From an uncultured bacterium (lineage in GTDB: Bacteria; Bacillota; Clostridia; TANB77; CAG-508), in contig CAJMRY010000001.1 of assembly GCA_905215935.1 (NCBI GenBank), forward strand, positions 310,001 to 374,000: 64,000 nt of DNA, read 5' to 3'. The notes beneath the pieces were generated by a model. It was not told the DNA's origin, searched no databases, and was given only the letters and a program-made list of their open reading frames with translations. Below, one piece after another: positions 18,626-28,088 of this stretch. Positions within the stretch are counted from its first letter, which is position 1; the number at the start of each line of letters is the position of its first letter. The position numbers and the translations under genes are program-made.

Positions 18626-19420
18626 CTATTTTCTTCTAAAAAAACTTAATATTTTAGCAAAAAATCCTTCATCTCTACCAGGAATTGTAACTTCAATATT
18701 ATCGCCTAAAACTCTTCTAGCAATTTCTATATATGCTTTTCCTGATGGTGCTTTTTTGTTTGAAACTGCAGGTTCACCTTTATTTGTTTGTGTAATTATG
18801 TATTCATCATCTGGTATAACACCAATTAAATCTATAGAAAGCAAATCAACAATGTCATCAACATCCATCATTTCCCCTCTTTTTACCATATTAGGTCTTA
18901 GCCTGTTAATAATAAGCTCAGGATTTTTTATTTCAGAGGCTTCTAAGAGTCCAATAATTCTATCTGCGTCACGTATAGATGATATTTCTGCTGTTGTAAC
19001 AACAATAGCTCTATCTGCACCAGCAATAGCATTTTTGAAACCTTGTTCTATACCAGCTGGACAATCTATTAATATATAATCAAATTCCTCTTTTAGTTTA
19101 CTTGTAAGTTCTTTCATTTGTTCTTCATTTACTGCACTTTTATCTCTTGTTTGAGCTGCTGGAAGTAAAAAAAGCTCATTAAAACGCTTATCTTTTATTA
19201 AAGCTTGTCTTAATTTACACTTTTCCTCTACAACATCTACTATATCGTATACTATTCTATTTTCTAATCCCATTACTACATCTAAATTTCTAAGTCCTAT
19301 ATCAGTATCTACTAATACTACCTTTTTCCCATTTAGTGCTAGTGCAGAACCTAGATTAGCTGTAGTTGTTGTTTTTCCTACTCCACCTTTTCCAGATGTT
19401 ACAACTATAACTTCTCCCAT
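18626..19420 (-). CDS. minD: Septum site-determining ATPase MinD
   Basis: MinD binds the membrane in its ATP form and recruits MinC. The 264-residue protein has the deviant Walker A GKGGVGKTTTTANLG, switch I VDTDIGLRNLDVVMGLENR, Walker B DYILIDCPAGIEQG and a C-terminal amphipathic targeting helix (EGFFAKILSFFRRK). minC is not in the window. minE follows closely in the same direction. Confidence 0.96.
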   Translation of the reverse strand: MGEVIVVTSGKGGVGKTTTTANLGSALALNGKKVVLVDTDIGLRNLDVVMGLENRIVYDIVDVVEEKCKLRQALIKDKRFNELFLLPAAQTRDKSAVNEEQMKELTSKLKEEFDYILIDCPAGIEQGFKNAIAGADRAIVVTTAEISSIRDADRIIGLLEASEIKNPELIINRLRPNMVKRGEMMDVDDIVDLLSIDLIGVIPDDEYIITQTNKGEPAVSNKKAPSGKAYIEIARRVLGDNIEVTIPGRDEGFFAKILSFFRRK

Positions 19421-19551
19421 AAACTATTTTTCCTCCTTAGGTTACTTAAGCTCTTGTGTAGTAACCATATTTTTTACTATAATATATTATCCTGAAAATG
19501 GCAAAAAGTCAAGTTAAACGGCAAAAAAAGAACATTTGTCCCGTCCATAAT

Positions 19552-19602
19552 GGTTACTAGTCAACGTTAATTTTCAAAACACATATAAAATTAGTCCGTA
19601 GG
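19552..19602 (+). repeat. Dispersed intergenic repeat, copy 1
   Basis: Starts ggttactag and ends ttagtccgtagg; it aligns over about 50 bases with 50987-51038 (ggttactattcag to aagtccataacc), sharing ggttacta, ttttc, catataaaat and agtcc blocks in order. Confidence 0.5.
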
Positions 19603-19672
19603 CTGTTTTAATTGTTTAGGCTACCTGGTTCTAGTTACAAGTTAATGGTCCCCTTTACTCCTCCTTTTTAGC

Positions 19673-19701
19673 TTGACATTCATATGTTTTAGGCATATAC
19701 T
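19673..19701 (+). promoter_or_regulatory. Near-consensus promoter of the porCDAB operon
   Basis: TTGACA (19673-19678), 17-base spacer, TATACT (19696-19701); transcription would start about 30 bases before the porC start, which has a clear aaggagg RBS. Confidence 0.85.
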
Positions 19702-19738
19702 TTAGTAAAATTATAGCTAAGGAGGTTAGAAAAAACAA

Positions 19739-20320
19739 ATGAATGATTTAATTGAAATTAGATGGCATGGTAGAGGTGGCCAAGGTGCAAAGACAGCATC
19801 ACTTTTACTTGCAGATGCAGCATTTAATACTGGTAAATATATTCAAGGTTTTCCAGAATATGGACCAGAAAGAATGGGTGCACCTATTACTGCATACAAT
19901 CGTATCGCTAATACCCCTATTCGTATTCATAGCAATATTTATGAACCTGATTATGTTGTTGTCGTAGATGATACATTATTAGAATCTATAAATGTAACTG
20001 CTGGTTTAAAAGAATCTGGTGCAATTGTTATAAATACAACTAAAGATGCAGATTATCTAAAAAACGTACTAAAAGATTATAAAGGAAATATATATACAAT
20101 CGATGCAAGAAAAGTATCTATGGAGGCTCTTGGAAAATATTTTCCTAATACCCCAATGCTTGCTGCTATTGTTAAAGTTAGCAATATTATGACAGATGAA
20201 GAACTTCTAAATGATATGGAAGCTTCTTTTAAGCACAAATTTGCTAAAAAACCTGAAGTAATTGAAGGAAACATGAAAGCATTAAGTTTGGCTTTAAAAG
20301 AAGTAAAAAAGGTACAATAA
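19739..20320 (+). CDS. porC: 2-oxoacid:ferredoxin oxidoreductase, gamma subunit
   Basis: The gamma subunit of the four-subunit pyruvate (or related 2-oxoacid) ferredoxin oxidoreductase. The 193-residue protein starts EIRWHGRGGQGAKTAS, the family's nucleotide-like glycine loop, and has FPEYGPERMGAP and a PNTPMLAAIV segment, all standard. It is the first gene of a porC-porD-porA-porB set on the plus strand. The complex splits pyruvate to acetyl-CoA and CO2 and reduces ferredoxin, central to anaerobic metabolism. Substrate preference (pyruvate, 2-oxoisovalerate) cannot be settled from sequence. Confidence 0.9.
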   Translation: MNDLIEIRWHGRGGQGAKTASLLLADAAFNTGKYIQGFPEYGPERMGAPITAYNRIANTPIRIHSNIYEPDYVVVVDDTLLESINVTAGLKESGAIVINTTKDADYLKNVLKDYKGNIYTIDARKVSMEALGKYFPNTPMLAAIVKVSNIMTDEELLNDMEASFKHKFAKKPEVIEGNMKALSLALKEVKKVQ

Positions 20321-20395
20321 AATTAGACACGTAAAAATCTAAAAGAATGGGTAAAATAAAAACCTAAAAATCTAAAAGAAAAGGAGTTAAAAGAT

Positions 20396-20701
20396 ATGTC
20401 TGAAAATATTAATATACATACACCAGCAAATAAATTAACTATTGGTGGAAATATATACGAAGCTGGAAATGCAAAAGAATTTAAAACAGGCGATTGGAGA
20501 TCTATAAGACCAGTATACATATCTGAAAAATGTAAACAATGTGGTCTATGCTTCCCAGTATGTCCTGATGATGCAATTCCAGTTAATAAAGATCAAAAAA
20601 GAGAAGACTTTAACTACGATTACTGTAAAGGTTGCGGAGTATGTGCTAGGGTCTGTCCTTTTAAAGCAATTGAAATGAAAGAAGAAGGAGGTAACAATTA
20701 A
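20396..20701 (+). CDS. porD: 2-oxoacid:ferredoxin oxidoreductase, delta (ferredoxin) subunit
   Basis: The 101-residue electron-transfer subunit holds two 4Fe-4S clusters: CKQCGLCFPVCPDDAI and CKGCGVCARVCPFKAI. It starts at ATG 20396 after aaggag, and porA begins at the next base after its stop. A CGG inside TGC GGA is out of phase and tolerated, next door to porA where an in-phase CGG shifts the frame. Confidence 0.92.
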   Translation: MSENINIHTPANKLTIGGNIYEAGNAKEFKTGDWRSIRPVYISEKCKQCGLCFPVCPDDAIPVNKDQKREDFNYDYCKGCGVCARVCPFKAIEMKEEGGNN

Positions 20702-21887
20702 ATGGGAATTAGAGAACGTTTAAGTGGTAATGAAGCTGCAGCTATTGCAATGAAACAAATTAATCCTGATGTAGTAGCCGCTTTTCCTATTACCCCTTCC
20801 ACTGAAATACCACAATATTTTTCTACTTTTGTTAGCAATGGAGTTGTTGATACAGAATTTGTTGCTGTTGAAAGTGAACATAGTGCTATGACTGCATGTA
20901 TTGGTGCAGAAGCTGCTGGTCGGAAGAGCTATGACTGCAACATCAGCAAATGGTTTATCACTTATGTGGGAAATGATTTATATAGCATCTAGCTTAAGAC
21001 TTCCAATTGTTATGTCACTTGTAAATCGTGCTGTTTCTGGTCCACTAAATATTCATAACGACCATTCTGATGCAATGGGCGTACGTGATAGTGGTTGGAT
21101 TATGCTATTTAGCGAAAATAACCAAGAAGCTTATGATAATTTATTAATGGCTCACAAAATAGCTGAACATAAAGATGTTTTACTTCCATTAATGGTTTGT
21201 CAAGATGGCTTTATTACATCACATTCTATAGAAAATATTGAATTATTAGAAGATGATATAGCAAAAAAATTTGTTGGAACATATAAACCTGACCATTACT
21301 TATTAAATCGTAAAGAGCCTATAGCAATTGGTCCACTTGATTTACAAGCTTATTTATTTGAACACAAATATCAGCAATCTGTAGCTATGCAAAATGCTAA
21401 AAAAGTAATTTTAGATGTATCAAAAGAATTCGAAGAATTAACAGGAAGAAAATATTCTTTCTTTGAAGAATATAAATTAGAAGACGCTGAAATTGCAATT
21501 GTTTGTATGAATTCAACAGCTGGTACTACAAAATATGTTGTAGATAGTTTAAGAGAAAAAGGAATAAAAGCAGGCCTTTTAAAATTACGAGTATTTAGAC
21601 CATTTCCTGCAGAAGAAATTGCAAAAGCATTATCAGAACTAAAAGCTGTAGCAATACTTGATAAAGCAGACTCTTTAAATGCTGCTGGCGGTGCACTTTT
21701 CGAAGATGTTACATCTGCTATGTATGTAAATAAATATCAAGTCCCAATGTGTAATTATATTTATGGTATTGGTGGTAGAGATGTAGCAGCTAAAGATATA
21801 GAAAGTGTTTTTGCAGATTTGCAAAAAATTGCTGCTGATGGAAATATAGAAAATCCTTATCGTTATTTAGGATTAAGAGAAAATTAA
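20702..21887 (+). CDS. porA: 2-oxoacid:ferredoxin oxidoreductase, alpha subunit, CGG +1 recoded
   Basis: The alpha subunit holds the pyrimidine side of the thiamine-diphosphate site. The N-terminal part has LSGNEAAAIAMKQINPDVVAAFPITPSTEI and EFVAVESEHSAM. Codon 74 is CGG (20921-20923, context GCT GGT CGGA AGA). Reading CGGA as Gly gives AAGGRAMTATSANGLSLMWE, the expected conserved stretch of this family, and the frame stays open to 21887 with NIHNDHSDAMG and the C-terminal domain. About 394 residues, normal length. Read conventionally it would stop about 20 codons after the site. Confidence 0.94.
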
Positions 21888-21899
21888 AAATATTTAATT

Positions 21900-21978
21900 A
21901 AGCTTGTAAAAGTAAGTGTGTAAAAAATTATTTATTATTCAAGGCAAATATTTAAAATATACACACTATATAATACAC
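21900..21978 (+). repeat. Dispersed structured repeat, copy A (upstream of porB)
   Basis: About 80 bases from aagcttgtaaaagt to aatacaca, with an agtgtgta/tacacact stem around a loop containing tcaaggcaaa. It matches 62984-63064 on the other strand at most positions. Confidence 0.65.
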
Positions 21979-22042
21979 AAGCAATTAATGGTTTATAGGT
22001 AAATCCAGAAAACCTAAATATACTATACAAGGAATGAATAAT

Positions 22043-23008
22043 ATGGCATATAATTTAAAAGAAGTTATTGCTGAAAAACCATCTAGATTTACAGCAGGTC
22101 ATAGAATGTGTGCAGGTTGCGGTGCTCCTGTTGTAGGAAGAATGGTTTTAAGAGCATTAAAAAAAGAAGACCATGCAGTTATATCTTGTGCAACCGGTTG
22201 TATGGAAGTATCAACTTTTATTTATCCATACTCAGCTTGGACAGACTCTTTTATACATACTGCATTTGAATGTGCAGCAGCAAATAGTGCTGGAGCAGAA
22301 GCTGCTTATAAATCTTTAAAAAGACAAGGAAAATTACCAGAAGATGAACATACAAAATTTATCACATTTGGTGGAGATGGTGGTACTTATGATATAGGAC
22401 TTCAAAGTTTATCTGGTGCAATGGAAAGAGGTCATGATATGGTTTATGTATGTTATGATAATGGCGCATACATGAATACAGGTATTCAACGTTCTTCTGC
22501 AACACCAAAATTCGCAGATACAACTACAACTCCAGCTGGAACAGTTATTCCAGGAAAAATGCAATCTCGAAAAGATTTAAGTAAAATTATGGTAGGACAC
22601 CATATACCTTATGTTGCACAAACAGCTCCACTTAGTAATTTTAAAGATTTATATGAAAAATCTGAAAAAGCAATTTATACAGAAGGTCCAGCATTTTTAA
22701 ATGTTTTAGCACCATGTCCTAGAGGATGGGGATATCCTACAGATATGTTAATGGATATTATAAAACTTGCTGTAGAAACATGTTACTGGCCTTTATATGA
22801 AGTAATAGATGGAAAGTACAAAATAAACTATAAGCCTAAAAATAAGCTACCTATTGAAGAATTCTTAAAACCTCAAAGAAGATTTAAACATATGTTTAAA
22901 CCTGGAAATGAATGGATGATAGAAGAATTCCAAAAAGAAGTAGATTCAAGATGGCAAGAACTTCTTGATTTAGAAGAGATAACAAATAAAACTGATATCT
23001 TAGAGTAG
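22043..23008 (+). CDS. porB: 2-oxoacid:ferredoxin oxidoreductase, beta subunit
   Basis: The beta subunit binds thiamine diphosphate and a 4Fe-4S cluster. It shows HRMCAGCGAPVVGR near the N-terminus, SCATGCMEV, the ThDP-Mg motif GGDGGTYDIGLQ with YDNGAYMNTG, and APCPRGW. About 321 residues. ATG 22043 is preferred to ATG 22034 because the aagga RBS touches the latter. The 155-base gap after porA, holding a repeat, is the only long gap in the operon. A hairpin terminator follows. Confidence 0.93.
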   Translation: MAYNLKEVIAEKPSRFTAGHRMCAGCGAPVVGRMVLRALKKEDHAVISCATGCMEVSTFIYPYSAWTDSFIHTAFECAAANSAGAEAAYKSLKRQGKLPEDEHTKFITFGGDGGTYDIGLQSLSGAMERGHDMVYVCYDNGAYMNTGIQRSSATPKFADTTTTPAGTVIPGKMQSRKDLSKIMVGHHIPYVAQTAPLSNFKDLYEKSEKAIYTEGPAFLNVLAPCPRGWGYPTDMLMDIIKLAVETCYWPLYEVIDGKYKINYKPKNKLPIEEFLKPQRRFKHMFKPGNEWMIEEFQKEVDSRWQELLDLEEITNKTDILE

Positions 23009-23013
23009 AGATA

Positions 23014-23040
23014 AGACTTCGAATTTTATATTCGAAGTCT
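23014..23040 (+). terminator. Terminator of the por operon
   Basis: Arms agacttcgaat and attcgaagtct with a short loop, followed by attattttta, six bases after the porB stop. Confidence 0.9.
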
Positions 23041-23113
23041 ATTATTTTTATGTTTCAGTAGGCTTATAGTATCACTATTTGGCTATTTTGATACTCACAA
23101 TGTTTTCTATATT

Positions 23114-23404
23114 CTACTTTTTGTTTTTTTGTAAAGGAACCACTTTTATTGTATACCCTATTGGATATAATAATTTTATAAGAGTGCTAATCTTAGGAGA
23201 AAGTGATAAACTTTCTATTCTTGCAATTGCTGGTTGCTTTATTCCAGTTTTTTTACTTAAATCTCTTTGCGACAAAGCACATTTCTTTCTAGCTTCTATA
23301 GTAGCTCTTATTATATCCATTTCAATCTGTATCTCTTCTTCTTGCTCTGGGGTTATATCTAATTTTTTTTCTATTTCTTCCCAAGTTAATTCTTTTTTAC
23401 TCAT
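23114..23404 (-). CDS. higA: HigA-type antitoxin, XRE helix-turn-helix
   Basis: The 96-residue protein has a C-terminal XRE helix-turn-helix (LSQRDLSKKTGIKQPAIARIES) after a helical N-terminal part. Such antitoxins bind and neutralise the toxin made by the preceding gene and repress the operon. It overlaps the toxin gene by four bases. The dyad at 23783-23802 in the promoter is its likely operator. Confidence 0.88.
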   Translation of the reverse strand: MSKKELTWEEIEKKLDITPEQEEEIQIEMDIIRATIEARKKCALSQRDLSKKTGIKQPAIARIESLSLSPKISTLIKLLYPIGYTIKVVPLQKNKK

Positions 23405-23759
23405 CGCTTTCCCCTCCTTTTTTTATAATCTTCTAAATAACTCTTCGCTTTCTCAATTTCTCTTTTAGGTGTCTTCTGTGTTCTTTTTACAAACTGGCTT
23501 AATATTATAAATTTATTATTATCCCAATATGCGAAAAGTATTCTATCTCTTAATGGTCTTAGTTCCCATATGTCATTATCAAGATGTTTAATATATGGAG
23601 TTCCTAAACTTAAACCTTGTTCTTTAAGCATTCTCATATATGATATTATCTTATTTAACTTTATATGACTATCTTTAGTTTTTTCTTATTAAGATTTACA
23701 ATATATTCTTCCACTTCACTTGTGCCCCTACTGTCCTGATAGAAAATTATTTGATACAT
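23401..23759 (-). pseudogene. higB: HigB/RelE-type toxin, frame interrupted at an A run
   Basis: Starting at ATG 23759 behind ggagaac the protein begins MYQIIFYQDSRGTSEVEEYIVNL, the usual HigB opening. The frame then breaks after an A6 run at about 23691-23696. Adding one A restores SHIKLNKIISYMRML and the C-terminal toxin domain (WELRPLRDRILFAYW, KKTQKTPKREIEKAKSYLEDY). This is a one-base deficit in a homopolymer, unlike the CGG sites elsewhere. It may be a true inactivating change, slippage-dependent expression or a sequence error. Intact length would be about 119 residues. Confidence 0.75.
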
Positions 23760-23781
23760 ATTGTTCTCCTTTATGCTAATA

Positions 23782-23811
23782 ATGATAACATATTAGTTAT
23801 CAAATTGTCAA
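23782..23811 (-). promoter_or_regulatory. higBA promoter with palindromic operator
   Basis: Minus strand TTGACA (23811-23806), 18-base spacer and TATCAT (23787-23782). The perfect dyad TGATAAC-N6-GTTATCA (23783-23802) covers spacer and -10, fitting repression by HigA. Confidence 0.7.
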
Positions 23812-23866
23812 TATATATACCATTTTATTTATACTAAATATAATATCATATTTTATATCATAAATA

Positions 23867-23902
23867 AAGAACAATATAATCTTCTACAACTATATTGCTC
23901 TT
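23867..23902 (-). terminator. Terminator after the phosphoribosyltransferase gene
   Basis: Arms aagaacaatata and tatattgctctt pair with one G-T wobble. Confidence 0.6.
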
Positions 23903-23908
23903 ATCCTT

Positions 23909-24763
23909 TTAATCTAAATCATATAAATTTTGTTCTATACACATCTGGGCTCTTTTAGCTGTTTTTTCATCTGATGAAAGTGCATTTTTTAAAAACTCTG
24001 GATGTGAAGTTAAAAATTTTCTCATTGTTTCATCTGGATTTTTCATATATTCATTTACCATATTATATTGCTCTTTATTAATAATATTTAATTCCAAAGC
24101 TTTATCAAATAAACTTTTATCTACTTGTACAATAGACATACATTTTATTCCATTATCCTCCAATACTTTTGCTCCACCTTGCATTCTATCAACACAAGAC
24201 ATACTCCACTTAATTTTTGCACCTAATTTTTCTATAACTGGTATCCAAGCACGTGTATAACTTGATGATGTATTTATCATATCAACAATATGTAAAACTC
24301 TTTTTCCTTCAATTTTTTCTACAGTTTTTGTATCTTCAAAATTAGAATCGCTAACTACAGCATTTAAATTTTTATATATTGTTATATGTGGTTTTTTTAG
24401 TAATTTAGCAATCATATAAGAAAAGAACCAATCTCTTCTTTCTCCACCTGAAACATAGTCAATTTCATTAATATCTATATTATCTTCTATTTTGCTCTTC
24501 ATTTCATTAATAACATGTCTATAAATTTCATTTTCATCATATTGTTTTTGAACTTTTTCAAACACTTTCTTTGGTAATTCTAGCTCGTTATTTTTTTCTT
24601 CATTAATACAATTAAGTAAATCTTCTGAATCTTGTTTACTACCATATAAAAACTCTGCATTAATGTAGTATGGTCCTATTTTTCCTGATGTATACCAGAA
24701 TGGACTATTTTCTGGACATATGTTTACAGCATTTGTTTTAAATAAAAATCCGAATAAATTCAC
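23909..24763 (-). CDS. Orotate phosphoribosyltransferase-like protein
   Basis: The 284-residue protein has a phosphoribosyltransferase core: FWYTSGKIGPYYINAEFLYG near the N-terminus resembles the OPRT opening, YVSGGERRDWFFSYMIAKLL the following segment, and VLHIVDMINTSSSYTRAW the PRPP-binding loop, although the loop lacks the usual acidic pair plus TTG. A helical C-terminal extension of about 70 residues follows. Similar uncharacterised proteins occur in clostridia. Acting on a pyrimidine is inferred only. The CGG in TTC GGA near the start is out of phase. Confidence 0.65.
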   Translation of the reverse strand: MNLFGFLFKTNAVNICPENSPFWYTSGKIGPYYINAEFLYGSKQDSEDLLNCINEEKNNELELPKKVFEKVQKQYDENEIYRHVINEMKSKIEDNIDINEIDYVSGGERRDWFFSYMIAKLLKKPHITIYKNLNAVVSDSNFEDTKTVEKIEGKRVLHIVDMINTSSSYTRAWIPVIEKLGAKIKWSMSCVDRMQGGAKVLEDNGIKCMSIVQVDKSLFDKALELNIINKEQYNMVNEYMKNPDETMRKFLTSHPEFLKNALSSDEKTAKRAQMCIEQNLYDLD

Positions 24764-25093
24764 TCATATTTCATAATCTCCTTTTTTTGGCATTTTTTTT
24801 ATATTATATTAATTAATCCTTTATGTCAAGAAAAAATGAATAACATTTATGTTAAAAAATTCCTATTCTATATAACACATAGCGATTTTATTTATTGTTC
24901 AAATACTATATAGAATCTCAATATTTCCTACTATTTAGTAAGTACTAAAGAATCTATATAACACGCTTACTTTACTTTTTCACTTTGTTATTATATAATT
25001 CATTCACTTTTAATTATATAGCGTGACTTTTATAATTTTAAAAATACTTATACTAATATATAAGTTCAATAATTTATAATCATAGGAGGAAAA
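24764..25093. other. Intergenic region with divergent promoters and short repeats
   Basis: No gene in these 330 bases. It holds a minus-strand promoter for the phosphoribosyltransferase gene and, farther right, repeated ctatataacac blocks (24871 and 24953) with an inverted agcgtg near 25020. The plus-strand gene at 25094 has a strong taggagg RBS. Confidence 0.5.
24801..24829 (-). promoter_or_regulatory. Promoter of the phosphoribosyltransferase gene
   Basis: Minus strand TTGACA (24829-24824), 17-base spacer, TAATAT (24806-24801); an overlapping TATAAT lies at 15-base spacing. Confidence 0.6.
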
Positions 25094-26432
25094 ATGAAAT
25101 ATCTAAAATATGTAATAACTTTTTTTATTATGATATTAATATTTCTACTTTTTTTATTTCTATCTACACTTATAAATAAAGATGATATTTATAATAATAT
25201 GAAAAAAAGTGCAGAAATATTATGCGAAGAATACCAAAATTCGCTCAGAAAAGTAGCTAATATAAAAACAGATAATTATACTGAAGCACTTATGTTAAAT
25301 ATTGTTTATTCTATGGACTCAAGAGACATTGTAGGCTCAATGCTTTTAGGTAGGAAAAACTTTTGCTATGATTTAAATCAACAAAAAATCGAAGATTCTG
25401 TTGGTGAACTAGAATCTTCTGCAATTTATGACTTCGGAAAATCTGCAGATCAAATTCGGAGAATTTATATACTCTATAGATAACAATTTTGAAACTTATG
25501 TAGAATATACAAGATACTGGCATGGTTATAGTTTTATAATAAAATTATTAATGTTAATGTTCGATTTAGATGGTATAAGAAATCTATTCACAATATTATT
25601 AATCGGCTTATCTATAATATTGTTATATTTAATAAATAGTAAATTAGGAAAGATGTATGTAATTATTTTTTCTGTTGCATTTTGTATGATTGATTATTTT
25701 TTATGTGGATTAACTTTGCAAGGAGTATTGATAATGATACTTATGCAGGTATCTTCTATTTTTATACTTCATTATCATAATAATATAAAGAAATATATAT
25801 ATGGATTATTTTTAATATTGGGAATGCTTACTTGTTATTTAGACTTATTAACGACTCCAATAATTACATTATTTATTCCATTAATTATATATCTTTTATT
25901 AGAAAATAAAGATAGTAATCTTTCTTTATTGGATAATATTAAGATATTAACAAAAATATCTTGTGTATGGGGTATTTCATATATTCTTACAGAGCTAACC
26001 AAACTTATTATAGTTGATTTAATATACCATAATAATGCATTGCAAAAAAGTTTTGAACAAATAATATATAGAACTGTTTCAAATGATTTAGAAAAATATC
26101 ACTCTTTCTTTTTAAACTTCAATGTATTTGATACTATAATGGCAAATCTAAAATTAGCTTTTAATAGACCTAGTATAATCTTATTTACAGGATTAATTGT
26201 ATATATATTGAATCTATTATTAAAAAATAAAAGGAAAAATAATCTAAAGTTTAATGCTTCATCTTTAATATACCTAATAATTTCTATTGTTCCTTTTGTT
26301 TGGTATATATTATTTAAAAATCATTCTTATCAACATGCTTTCTTTACATATAGAAACTTAATAATTACAATAATCGGATTCTCTACTTTTTTATTTAATA
26401 TACTAAAAAATGACGAAAGGAAGAAAATATGA
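25094..26432 (+). CDS. Polytopic membrane protein, unknown, CGG +1 recoded
   Basis: About 445 residues with an N-terminal membrane helix, an extracellular domain of about 100 residues, then eight or nine further helices. YVEYTRYWHGYSFIIKLLM after the first domain recalls a group of uncharacterised glycosyltransferase-like membrane proteins. Codon 122 is CGG (25457-25459, context CAA ATT CGGA GAA). Reading CGGA as Gly gives DQIGEFIYSIDNNFE. Another CGG 20 bases upstream (TTC GGA) is out of phase and harmless. It overlaps the next gene by four bases, so the two probably act together on a surface glycan. Confidence 0.7.
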
Positions 26433-27853
26433 AAAAGTTTTTTATTAAAACTTTAGAGTCAATACTTAATGATACCATTTTCAGAATATTATTAATTATA
26501 TTTTTATCATCTATTATATGGATATCATTTTTCAGAAATTCTAATCTATGGTATGACGAATTTTATACAATAAAAATTATTGACAATAATATAAAAGATA
26601 TCATCTCTATAACAGCAAATGATGTCCACCCTCCATTATATTACCTATTACTGAAAATATATACTTTAATATTTGGAACAGGACTAAATACTCTTAAAAT
26701 TTTTTCAATTATTCCATTGGTATTAATACTAGTGCTTAATGAATTGGAAGTACGTAAATTATTTGGTAAACATATAGCTAATACTTTTGTTATTATATTC
26801 TTATCATCATCTGTTGTTATGCAATACGCAATCGAAATCAGAATGTATTCTTGGTCTATGTTATTCTTATATGGTATGACTTTATATGCAATAAAATACT
26901 ATCAAAAAAAAGATGCTTTAAGTATAATTCTAATGACTACTTTTAGTATATTAGGAATATATACTCATTACTATGTTCTATTATCTGCTATAGTATTATA
27001 TTTGGTAATGATATTATATAATGTTAAAGATTTTTATAAATTACTTATTTCGGGCTTAATTAACTTGATTTGTTACTTACCTTGGATAACTATTTTATAT
27101 AATCAGATAATTCAAGTAAAACAAGATTTTTGGATTCCTGAAATAACAGCTTCAACTATTTTACATTATCCATACTATTTATTTACATTAGGAAAGTTTA
27201 CAAACATATACTTAATATTTATTGCATTGATTATTATACTTACTTTTACCTTTATACTAAAAAAAGAGTTTAACTATAAAAAAGAAATTTTAATATGTTT
27301 TATTACTTTTTTAGCTACTTGCATTATTGGTATAACAATCTCTATATTAGTGAAACCTGTTTTTCATGTAAGATATGCTAGCATTAGTATAGTAAGCTGT
27401 ATGATTCTTCTTTTATCAATTTCTATAGGAAACATTAAATCGAATAAAATTAGAATTATTATTTCAATACTATTCATTTACTTTGGAATTATTTCATATT
27501 CATATAGAATGCTTTTAGAATTCGATTTTTCTAAAGAATATATTGATACTGTTAATAAATATATAAATAATAATGATGCAATATTATTCACTTCTGATGT
27601 AGATCAAAGTATTGTTATATCTTACTATTTTGAAAATTATAATTATTATACTTTAAAAACTTATGATAACTCACCATTTAATTACATTAAAGATTTTAAT
27701 GATGATATTTTCAACCAATATGAAAAAGTATTTATTATCCTTTTTAATAATACATATTACAATAATGATAAATATTTACTTGAATATATAGATAATATGA
27801 ATTTAGGAGATTGGTGCATATTTAATATTTATCAAATAAAAGAAAAAAACTGA
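26429..27853 (+). CDS. GT39/ArnT-like membrane glycosyltransferase
   Basis: The 474-residue protein has about ten membrane helices and the hallmark of GT-C enzymes at the first loop: NLWYDEFYTIKII with an acidic residue, and NDVHPPLYYLLLKIY, the paired motifs of dolichyl- or undecaprenyl-phosphate-sugar dependent transferases such as PMT and ArnT. It ends with a small soluble domain. Translational overlap with the preceding membrane protein suggests joint work on a cell-envelope polymer. Acceptor and sugar are unknown. Confidence 0.75.
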   Translation: MKKFFIKTLESILNDTIFRILLIIFLSSIIWISFFRNSNLWYDEFYTIKIIDNNIKDIISITANDVHPPLYYLLLKIYTLIFGTGLNTLKIFSIIPLVLILVLNELEVRKLFGKHIANTFVIIFLSSSVVMQYAIEIRMYSWSMLFLYGMTLYAIKYYQKKDALSIILMTTFSILGIYTHYYVLLSAIVLYLVMILYNVKDFYKLLISGLINLICYLPWITILYNQIIQVKQDFWIPEITASTILHYPYYLFTLGKFTNIYLIFIALIIILTFTFILKKEFNYKKEILICFITFLATCIIGITISILVKPVFHVRYASISIVSCMILLLSISIGNIKSNKIRIIISILFIYFGIISYSYRMLLEFDFSKEYIDTVNKYINNNDAILFTSDVDQSIVISYYFENYNYYTLKTYDNSPFNYIKDFNDDIFNQYEKVFIILFNNTYYNNDKYLLEYIDNMNLGDWCIFNIYQIKEKN

Positions 27854-27880
27854 CAGTCCAAGTTTAAGAACTGTCAGTTT
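27847..27880. terminator. Bidirectional terminator
   Basis: Arms aaactgacag and ctgtcagttt with flanking A and T runs between two convergent genes. Confidence 0.85.
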
Positions 27881-27884
27881 TTGT

Positions 27885-28055
27885 TTATTCTTCCTCTGGT
27901 GCTTCTACTGGACAAACTCCAGCACAAGTTCCACATCCTATACATGCATCTTTATCTATTATGTATCTTTCTTCTCCTTGAGAAATACATCCTACTGGAC
28001 ATTCTGCTGCACATGCTCCACAAGATATACATTTATCTGTAATTTTATATGCCAC
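27885..28055 (-). CDS. 2[4Fe-4S] ferredoxin
   Basis: A 56-residue clostridial-type ferredoxin with two CxxCxxCxxxC motifs (CISCGACAAECP and CIGCGTCAGVCP), one binding a 4Fe-4S cluster each with the last Cys of the other half. Start is GTG 28055 seven bases after aaggtggtg. It is the likely electron carrier for the por complex in the same window. Too short to appear in many gene calls. Confidence 0.93.
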   Translation of the reverse strand: MAYKITDKCISCGACAAECPVGCISQGEERYIIDKDACIGCGTCAGVCPVEAPEEE

Positions 28056-28088
28056 TTTACTTCACCACCTTCCACTATATAGTTTATA

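Larger units (their letters stand above)
19421..19738. other. Divergent intergenic region between minD and porC
   Basis: This 318-base gap has no gene. It holds the porC promoter (19673-19701) and a copy of a dispersed repeat (19552-19602). An element tttgtcccgtccataatgg at 19536-19554 resembles the repeat near 40640. Confidence 0.6.

Noticed and set aside
21900..22042. Riboswitch ahead of porB
   Set aside because: The 80-base element also occurs ahead of dnaB, so it is better explained as a dispersed repeat than a metabolite sensor; no known riboswitch core is seen.
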